Source of the DNA: Actinomycetes bacterium
Lineage (GTDB): Bacteria; Actinomycetota; Acidimicrobiia; Acidimicrobiales; Palsa-688
Direction: 5' to 3'
NCBI GenBank assembly: GCA_021796905.1
Contig: JAKABK010000028.1
Span: forward strand, 1-10,986
Length of the DNA stretch: 10,986 bases
Shown here piece by piece: positions 6,643 through 10,986 of the stretch. Positions within the stretch are counted from its first letter, which is position 1. Every line of letters begins with the position of its first letter. The notes beneath the pieces were generated by a model. It ran no database searches and was not told the DNA's origin. It worked only from the letters and a program-made list of their open reading frames with translations. Made by a program: the position numbers and the translations under genes.

Positions 6643-7118
6643 GGAAGCGCCTCGTCCAGCTTCTTCTCGGCGTCCACCTCGTCGACGCCGAGGGCGAAGG
6701 TGAGCTCCGAGACGAGGATCTGGCGGGCCCGGTTGAGCATGCGCTTCTCGCCCGCCGACAGACCCTTCTCCTTGTCCCGGTTCGACAGGTTCCTCACCAC
6801 CTCGGCGACCTGGTAGATGTCGCCGGACTTGAGCTTCTCGACGTGGTTCTTGTAGCGCCGGGACCAGTTGGTCGGCATCCTCACGTCCTTCTTGCGCAGG
6901 ACCGCGAAGACCTCCTCGACCTCCTCGTCGTTGATCACCTCCCGCAGGCCGACCTCTTCGGTGTTGTCGGTCGGGACCCGCAGGGTGAGGTCACCATAGG
7001 CGAGCTTCAGCACCAGGTACTCCTTCTTCTCACCGAAGGCTTCGATCACCTCCCGGCGTTCCACGACCGCCGCCCCGTGATGGGGGTAGACGACCTTGTC
7101 ACCAACATCGAAAGGCAT
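6639..7118 (-). CDS. carD: CarD family transcriptional regulator
   Basis: A 159-residue cytosolic protein that in mycobacteria binds RNA polymerase beta and stabilises open promoter complexes, notably at rRNA promoters. The N-terminal Tudor-like RNAP interaction domain begins [16 protein letters not shown] (5-20) and continues with [19 protein letters not shown]. The C-terminal helical DNA-binding domain contains PTNWSRRYK, with the conserved Trp that wedges into the promoter, and [10 protein letters not shown]. Every signature of the mycobacterial protein is present, and the length is similar. The ATG at 7118 is chosen over an upstream in-frame start at 7154 because [12 protein letters not shown] matches the family N-terminus and GGAG precedes it. 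It heads a run with ispD, ispF, rlmB and the phosphatase gene. Its stop appears to be shared with a CTG start of ispD. Confidence 0.95.
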   Translation of the reverse strand: MPFDVGDKVVYPHHGAAVVERREVIEAFGEKKEYLVLKLAYGDLTLRVPTDNTEEVGLREVINDEEVEEVFAVLRKKDVRMPTNWSRRYKNHVEKLKSGDIYQVAEVVRNLSNRDKEKGLSAGEKRMLNRARQILVSELTFALGVDEVDAEKKLDEALP

Positions 7119-7155
7119 ACGTCTCCAGATCGGCCGAAGGGCACCCAGCCGCACA

Positions 7156-7161
7156 AGGTTA
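7156..7161 (-). promoter_or_regulatory. Possible -10 box of the carD operon promoter
   Basis: TAACCT on the minus strand, the same hexamer as at the aldo/keto reductase promoter, would give a start near 7149 and a leader of about 31 bases carrying GGAG before the carD ATG. No clear -35 is present. It lies in the 134-bp divergent region between carD and the Crp-type regulator gene. Confidence 0.4.
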
Positions 7162-7236
7162 CGGGCAAACCGGCTCCCGGGCCAGTCCGGGGAGGGGCCC
7201 GCCGGTGCGGCCCGGGCCGAGCGACGTCGGGACCGC

Positions 7237-7242
7237 TACTCT
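7237..7242 (+). promoter_or_regulatory. Possible -10 box of the Crp-family regulator gene
   Basis: TACTCT fits TAnnnT and lies ten bases before the ATG at 7253, predicting a leader of only three or four bases. A weak GAGCGACGGG purine stretch fills the spacer, so a ribosome site on a longer transcript is also possible. No -35 is visible. Confidence 0.35.
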
Positions 7243-7252
7243 GAGCGACGGG

Positions 7253-7912
7253 ATGGACGACCTGGCCCTGCTCGCTCACGCCGAGCTGTTCTCCGCGTTC
7301 GACGCCGAGGCGCTCGATGCGGTGGTCGAGGCCGCCACCACCGTGGCCGGCGAGCGGGGTCTGGTCGTCTTCGAGGAGGGCGACGACGCCGACGAGCTCT
7401 ACGTGGTGCGCACCGGCCGGGTGGCGATGGGGAGACGCTCCCCCGACGGCCGGGAGACGCTCGTGGCGCTGATGGAGCCGGGCGACGTCTTCGGGGACAT
7501 GCCGCTGTTCGACGGGGGCACCCGCTCGGCGTCGGCCCGGCTGCTCGAGTCCTCCGAGCTGCTCCGGGTCCCCTACCCCACGGTCCGCTCCGCCATCGGC
7601 CGGCGCCCCGAGCTGCTCTGGGACGTCGTGGCGCTGCTCACCGGACGGTTGCGGGCGACAGACTCCGCTCTCGCCGACGCGGTGTTCCTCGACGTGACCG
7701 GACGGACCGCCAAGCGCCTGCTCGAGCTCGCCGGCGAGGCCGACGAGTTCGTGCTGCCGATCACCCAGGAGGAGCTGGCCGGCCTGGTCGGCGCGTCCCG
7801 GGAGCGGGTGAACAAGGCGATCGCGGCCTTCGTCCGCCTGGGTTGGATCGAGCAGTACGACCGGCGCTACCGTGTCGTGCACCGCGACCGCTTGGAGCAG
7901 CGCTCCCGGTAG
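7253..7912 (+). CDS. Crp/Fnr family transcriptional regulator (GlxR-like)
   Basis: A 219-residue DNA-binding regulator. Residues 1-115 form a cyclic-nucleotide-binding beta barrel with GRRSPDGRETLVALMEPGD and the phosphate-binding cassette FGDMPLFDGGTRSASA (80-95). In that cassette the usual Glu is Asp82, while the partner Arg91 and Ser92 are kept. FLDVTGRTAKRLLELA (145-160) joins it to the winged helix-turn-helix. The recognition helix lies in LPITQEELAGLVGASRERVNKAI (168-190), very like actinobacterial GlxR/Crp. The ATG at 7253 matches the family N-terminus (MDDLALLAHAELF); the in-frame start at 7205 would add 16 unneeded residues. It is divergent from carD and convergent with disA, and in mycobacteria no Crp gene sits between these. 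Whether it binds cAMP or another nucleotide cannot be told from the sequence. Targets may include its own and the carD promoter, but I found no clear TGTGA-N6-TCACA site. Confidence 0.92.
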   Translation: MDDLALLAHAELFSAFDAEALDAVVEAATTVAGERGLVVFEEGDDADELYVVRTGRVAMGRRSPDGRETLVALMEPGDVFGDMPLFDGGTRSASARLLESSELLRVPYPTVRSAIGRRPELLWDVVALLTGRLRATDSALADAVFLDVTGRTAKRLLELAGEADEFVLPITQEELAGLVGASRERVNKAIAAFVRLGWIEQYDRRYRVVHRDRLEQRSR

Positions 7913-7921
7913 GTGCGGTAG

Positions 7922-7934
7922 CGCCCGCCGGGCG
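7922..7934. terminator. GC-rich inverted repeat between convergent crp and disA genes
   Basis: CGCCCG and CGGGCG flank a single C in the 46-bp gap between two convergent stops. The stem would fold with a shorter effective pairing to leave a loop. No T-run follows on either strand, so it is not a classic intrinsic terminator. It may still aid termination of converging transcripts. Confidence 0.25.
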
Positions 7935-7958
7935 GGGGGGATCCCGGTCCCGTCGCGA

Positions 7959-9029
7959 TCAGTTGTAGCGGTCGAGGATGCTCGACTCGGCGAGCCTGGA
8001 CAGCCCGTCCTTGACGATCCGGCCGTAGGAGGCGCCGACACCGGGCACCGCCTCGAGCTCGTCGGTGGTGGCCCGCATGACCTTCTGCAGGTTGCCGTAA
8101 CGCTCGGCGAGCGCGCTGACCGCCCCCGGCGGCAACCTCGCGACCTTGCCGAGCAGCCGGAACCCGCGGGGCTGCACGGAGGCGTCCAGGTCCACCGGCG
8201 CGGGGAGGTCGATCAGGGCTGCGGCCGCGGTCGGGTCGAGCAGGCGCTCGCTCGACAGCTCCGCCAGGTCGCTCATCGCCGCCGCCACCCGGGCGGGACG
8301 GCAGTCCGGCAGGTAGTCACGGATGACGTCCTGGCGGTCGTCCTCGACCCCGGCCATCAGCTCGACCAGCTGGAGGCGCACCAGGCGACCGTCGCTGCCG
8401 AGCTCGATTATGTAGCCGTCGACCTCGTCGGCGATGCGACGGACCATCTCGGCGCGCTGCAGGACGGTCACCACGTCCCGGACCGTGACCAGGTCCTCGA
8501 CCTCCAGCGCCGACAGCGAGCTGGTCACCGCGTCGAGGCGGGTCCGGTAACGCTCGAGGGTCTGCAGTGCCTGGTTGGCCCGGCCGAGGAGACGGGCGAT
8601 CGAGTCGAGGGCGTGACGGTCGTCGCCGCGGAAGACGGTTATCACCCCCATCTCCTCCGAGACCGCGATCACCGGCACGTCGATGCTGCGCGCCACGCGC
8701 TCCGCGGTCCGGTGCCGGGTCCCGGTCTCGGAGGTCGGGACCTGCGGGTTGGGGACCAGATGGACGTTGGCCCGGGCGATCCGGCTGGCGTCGGGGGCGA
8801 GGATGATCGCCCCGTCCATCTTGGTGAGCTCCGAAACCCGCTGCGGGCTGAACTCGCTGTCGAGCAGGAAACCTCCCGAGCAGATCGCGAGGACCTCCGG
8901 ACCGTCGCCGACCACGATGATCGCCCCCTTGTTGGCCTGCAGGATCCGGTCGAGCCCCTGACGCAACGGGCGCCCGGGGGCCACCGCCCGGAGAGCGTCG
9001 AGCATCCCCGGGCTCAGGCGATCGGCCAC
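7959..9029 (-). CDS. disA: DNA integrity scanning diadenylate cyclase
   Basis: A 356-residue protein that forms octamers, scans DNA for branched structures and makes cyclic di-AMP from two ATP. The N-terminal DAC domain (about 5-145) holds the active-site motifs DGA (72-74) and GTRHR (103-107), both intact, so it should be catalytically active. A helical linker domain spans about 150-300. The C-terminal helix-hairpin-helix DNA-binding region includes LEAVPGVGASYGRIV (about 325-339). Length is typical. The start is GTG at 9029, with TAGGCT six bases upstream, so its mRNA is probably leaderless. It follows radA on the same strand after 51 bp. The radA-disA pairing is conserved in Firmicutes and Actinobacteria, and RadA is known in Bacillus to interact with DisA. 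The gene is convergent with the Crp-type regulator gene. Confidence 0.96.
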   Translation of the reverse strand: MADRLSPGMLDALRAVAPGRPLRQGLDRILQANKGAIIVVGDGPEVLAICSGGFLLDSEFSPQRVSELTKMDGAIILAPDASRIARANVHLVPNPQVPTSETGTRHRTAERVARSIDVPVIAVSEEMGVITVFRGDDRHALDSIARLLGRANQALQTLERYRTRLDAVTSSLSALEVEDLVTVRDVVTVLQRAEMVRRIADEVDGYIIELGSDGRLVRLQLVELMAGVEDDRQDVIRDYLPDCRPARVAAAMSDLAELSSERLLDPTAAAALIDLPAPVDLDASVQPRGFRLLGKVARLPPGAVSALAERYGNLQKVMRATTDELEAVPGVGASYGRIVKDGLSRLAESSILDRYN

Positions 9030-9035
9030 CCCCCG

Positions 9036-9041
9036 AGCCTA
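9036..9041 (-). promoter_or_regulatory. -10 box of a probable leaderless disA promoter
   Basis: TAGGCT on the minus strand lies exactly six bases before the GTG at 9029, so the expected +1 is the G of the start codon. It sits in the 51-bp radA-disA gap and suggests that disA can be transcribed separately from radA. The spacer is CGGGGG; no -35 is evident. Confidence 0.55.
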
Positions 9042-9080
9042 CCTGGGCACTCCCGTCGGTCGCCTCGCGACCCGGCCGGT

Positions 9081-10442
9081 TCATCGCGGCGCGAGGAGCG
9101 CCTCCGTCGCGGAGCCGAGGTGGCCGAAGCGGACCGCCGGCAACGGGAGCTCGGCGGGAGCGGTCTCGGGCACCACCGCGCGGCGGAAACCGAGACGCTC
9201 GGCCTCGGCGAGCCGGCGGACGGTGTGCGACACCTGGCGGAGCTCCCCGCCGAGGCCGACCTCGCCGACGACGACCAGGTCGGCTGGCAGCGCCGATCCG
9301 GCCACCGCCGACGCGACCGCCAGGCACACCGCCAGGTCCACCCCCGGCTCGACGACCCGCACCCCCCCGACGGCGGACAGGTAGACGTCCGCGCTCGAGG
9401 TGCGGACACCGGCGCGCCGGTCGAGCACCGCGAGGAGCAGGCCGAGCCGGCCGTGGTCCAACCCCGACGCCGAGCGCCGCGGGGCCGGCAGGTTGGAGCC
9501 GACCACCAGCGCCTGGACCTCGACCAGCAACGGCCGGAAACCCTCGACGGCCGGGAAGACCGCCGATCCCGGCGAGCCTTGGCGCCGGTCCCCGAGGAAC
9601 ACCCCGCCGGCGTCGGGCATCCCGCGCATCCCGGCGTCGGTCATCTCGAACAGCCCGAGCTCCCCGGTGGGACCGAAGCGGTGCTTGACGCTGCGCAGCA
9701 AGCGCAGGGCGTGGTGCCGGTCGCCGTCGAAGGTGAGGACCGTGTCGACCAGGTGCTCGAGCACCCTCGGGCCCGCCAGCGTCCCCTCCTTGGTGACGTG
9801 GCCGACGAGCACCGCGGCCCAGCCGCCGGCCCGGGCCATCACCGCCAGCTCGTGGGCGCACCCCCGGACCTGGGACAGCGACCCGGGGGGCGACTCCGAG
9901 CCGGGGTCCCAGACGGTCTGGATCGAGTCGACGACCACCACGTCCGGCGCGACCTCCTCCACCGCCACCCGGATCCCCGGCAGGGCGGTCTCGGCCACCA
10001 ACCACACCCCCGGGAGCGCCGCCCCGAGGCGCTCCGCCCGGCGACGGACCTGCGGACCGGACTCCTCGGCGGAGACGAGCAGGCAGCGGGCGCCACGCTC
10101 GGCCAGCGAGCCGAGCGCCTGGAGCAGCAGGGTCGACTTGCCGATCCCCGGCTCCCCGCCGAGCAACGACACCGAGCCTGGCACCAGTCCACCGCCGAGG
10201 ACCCGGTCGAGCTCGCCGATCCCGGTGGGCACCGGTTCGGAGGCGCCGAGGGGGATCTCGGCGAGCGGGACCGCCGTCTCCGGGGGGCGCTCTCCGCCGC
10301 CGGGGCTCCCCGCAGCCGGCCCCCGCTCCTCCCGCTCCTCGATCAGCGTGCCCCACGACCCGCAGGTAGGGCAGCGCCCCGCCCAGCGCGGCGTCGAAGC
10401 ACCACACTCGCTGCAACGATGGACCGTCCGCACCCGGGTCAT
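9081..10442 (-). CDS. radA: DNA repair protein RadA (RecA-like branch-migration ATPase)
   Basis: A 453-residue protein of normal length that drives branch migration of recombination intermediates. The N-terminal zinc finger uses Cys10, Cys13, Cys24 and Cys27. The RecA-like core has Walker A GGEPGIGKST (95-104, Lys102) and Walker B VVVVDSIQT (168-176). The RadA-specific motif, normally KNRFG, reads KHRFG at 253-257. The C-terminal Lon-like domain contains DVYLSAVGGVRV and VVVGEVGLGGELR. The ATG at 10442 is chosen because the zinc finger begins nine residues later, as in homologues, and TAGGGT lies seven bases upstream. An in-frame extension to 10547 runs through non-coding tandem repeats and is rejected. 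It precedes disA on the same strand. The Asn-to-His change in the signature motif is the only departure from the family. Confidence 0.95.
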   Translation of the reverse strand: MTRVRTVHRCSECGASTPRWAGRCPTCGSWGTLIEEREERGPAAGSPGGGERPPETAVPLAEIPLGASEPVPTGIGELDRVLGGGLVPGSVSLLGGEPGIGKSTLLLQALGSLAERGARCLLVSAEESGPQVRRRAERLGAALPGVWLVAETALPGIRVAVEEVAPDVVVVDSIQTVWDPGSESPPGSLSQVRGCAHELAVMARAGGWAAVLVGHVTKEGTLAGPRVLEHLVDTVLTFDGDRHHALRLLRSVKHRFGPTGELGLFEMTDAGMRGMPDAGGVFLGDRRQGSPGSAVFPAVEGFRPLLVEVQALVVGSNLPAPRRSASGLDHGRLGLLLAVLDRRAGVRTSSADVYLSAVGGVRVVEPGVDLAVCLAVASAVAGSALPADLVVVGEVGLGGELRQVSHTVRRLAEAERLGFRRAVVPETAPAELPLPAVRFGHLGSATEALLAPR

Positions 10443-10449
10443 GAGCGGG

Positions 10450-10455
10450 ACCCTA
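10450..10455 (-). promoter_or_regulatory. -10 box of a probable leaderless radA promoter
   Basis: TAGGGT on the minus strand is separated by seven bases (CCCGCTC) from the ATG at 10442, the same spacing as at the aldo/keto reductase gene. No Shine-Dalgarno sequence lies between, which supports a leaderless mRNA. A -35 is not recognisable. Confidence 0.55.
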
Positions 10456-10478
10456 CCGGGGGGTTGCGACCCCTCCCC

Positions 10479-10544
10479 CGGGGTCGCCACCGGCTCCCGC
10501 CGGGGTCGCCACCGGCTCCCGCCCGGGTCGGGACCGGCTCCCGC
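10479..10544. repeat. Three 22-bp tandem repeats in the radA upstream region
   Basis: Units at 10479-10500 and 10501-10522 are identical, each beginning CGGGGTCGCCACCGGCTCCC. The third at 10523-10544 differs at three positions. The array lies between the divergent radA and exported-protein genes, in a 190-bp gap that is otherwise non-coding apart from two promoter-like boxes. The 22-bp period is not a multiple of three, which argues against a coding role. It is close to two helical turns, so repeated protein sites on one DNA face are possible, as is simple slippage. Confidence 0.85.
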
Positions 10545-10617
10545 CAACCGACCGCTCCCGCCGCTGCCGGCGAGGCGACAGCGACCACCGCCAGTGGAGC
10601 GCGACGCACCCCACCGC

Positions 10618-10623
10618 TAGGCT
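10618..10623 (+). promoter_or_regulatory. Possible -10 box of the exported-protein gene
   Basis: TAGGCT, identical to the disA box, lies nine bases before the ATG at 10633 and predicts a leader of about three bases. A poor -35 candidate, TGGAGC at 10595-10600, is 17 bp upstream. Confidence 0.4.
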
Positions 10624-10632
10624 GGGGTCCCC

Positions 10633-10986
10633 ATGGAGCGCCCCGTGACCGGGATCGCACCGCCGGTACCGCTCGGCCCGCCCGCAGCGCGGTCCCGAGG
10701 AGCGGTCGCCGGTAGCAGGACCAGCCGGCGGCGGGCGACGCGAACAGGCCTCTGCGCCGTGCTCAGCGCGTTGGTCGTCCTGCTCACCTCCCAGGTCGCC
10801 GGCACCCCCGGGCCGGCCCCCTCGTCGCCGCCCGCAGTCGCCGGCGCCCGGCCCGCGGGGCGGGCGAGGATCTCCGGGTTGGCGTCGAGCGTCGGCGCGA
10901 TGCCGAGCGCCACAGCCGTCCCTCCGTCCTCGGCGCCGGCGCCGGTGGGTGCATTGTTCGCCGCCGGAGGGTCGAGCCACTACTGC
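10633..10986 (+). CDS. Exported protein, N-terminal part; probable trypsin-like serine protease (truncated by window end)
   Basis: The frame is open from the ATG for 118 residues to the last base of the window. Residues 1-38 are basic with SRRRATRTG, followed by a hydrophobic stretch (about 39-55, GLCAVLSALVVLLTSQV) and a small-residue site VAGTPG, giving a signal peptide with a long N-region. Residues 57-105 are Pro/Ala/Ser-rich like a propeptide or linker. The last residues, VGALFAAGGSSHYC (105-118), resemble the start of actinobacterial S1-type proteases, where such a Cys precedes the catalytic His. That is a pattern match on few residues and the catalytic triad is outside the window. A GTG at residue 5 is an alternative start. 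The gene is divergent from radA. A signal peptide is likely; the protease assignment is tentative. Confidence 0.6.
   Translation, partial: MERPVTGIAPPVPLGPPAARSRGAVAGSRTSRRRATRTGLCAVLSALVVLLTSQVAGTPGPAPSSPPAVAGARPAGRARISGLASSVGAMPSATAVPPSSAPAPVGALFAAGGSSHYC

Noticed and set aside
7119..7252. A Crp operator in the carD/crp divergent region
   Set aside because: Only isolated TGTG-like half sites are visible; no TGTGA-N6-TCACA palindrome or close variant was found.
8317..10416. 699-codon open frame on the minus strand
   Set aside because: It is an out-of-frame reading through radA and disA, low-complexity Arg/Gly/Ala-rich, with fragments of DisA-like codons only by frame shadow.
10443..10547. 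Extended N-terminus of RadA
   Set aside because: It would place 35 Pro/Gly/Arg-rich residues, read through 22-bp non-triplet repeats, before the zinc finger. The ATG at 10442 fits the family and the -10 box.
7872..10715. 947-codon open frame on the plus strand
   Set aside because: It is antisense to disA and radA, both with complete family motifs. It has a Gly/Arg/His/Asp-rich composition typical of a GC-driven shadow frame.
10453..10980. Minus-strand frames opposite the exported-protein gene
   Set aside because: No motifs, Arg/Gly-rich. The plus-strand frame has a signal peptide and a promoter-like box, and it explains the region better.
1..10986. CRISPR array, mobile element, toxin-antitoxin or defence system
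   Set aside because: No spaced repeats of the right size, no transposase or integrase motifs, no terminal inverted repeats, and every gene of clear family is housekeeping or sugar metabolism.

Overview
This is chromosomal sequence from a very GC-rich bacterium, almost certainly an actinobacterium. The main evidence is the conserved gene neighbourhood carD-ispD-ispF-rlmB close to disA and radA, which is known from mycobacteria and relatives, together with a GlxR/Crp-type regulator. Apparent leaderless promoters (TAnnnT placed 6-7 nt before the start codon) and many TTG/GTG starts fit too. A deep-branching lineage such as Acidimicrobiia is my guess from gene style and is not proven by the sequence. 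I see no phage, insertion sequence, CRISPR, rRNA or tRNA.

Layout. Positions 1-86: short tandem repeats and a promoter. Positions 87-3255 (+): three overlapping genes for an aldo/keto reductase, UDP-glucose 6-dehydrogenase and a UDP-glucuronate decarboxylase-type enzyme, predicted to make UDP-xylose. Positions 3233-3715 (-): an unrecognised single-pass membrane protein. Positions 3795-7118 (-): an operon reading carD, ispD, ispF, rlmB, histidine phosphatase, combining a transcription regulator, two MEP isoprenoid enzymes and an rRNA methyltransferase. Positions 7253-7912 (+): a Crp/GlxR-type regulator divergent from carD. Positions 7959-10442 (-): disA (c-di-AMP synthase and DNA scanning) and radA (recombination ATPase), each with its own apparent leaderless promoter. 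Positions 10443-10632: a divergent intergenic region with three 22-bp tandem repeats. Positions 10633 to the end (+): the N-terminal part of an exported protein that looks like the start of a trypsin-like protease.

The most notable signals are small-scale. First, five adjacent gene pairs are joined by a 4-base NTGA stop/start overlap: one ATGA, three TTGA, and one that appears to be CTGA, implying a rare CTG start for ispD. ATG/GTG-only gene calling would miss or misplace several of these starts. Second, TAnnnT boxes recur at a fixed distance before most transcription-unit heads, pointing to widespread leaderless transcription. I found no convincing new multi-gene system. The window is mostly housekeeping, with one unknown gene and one truncated secreted protein.
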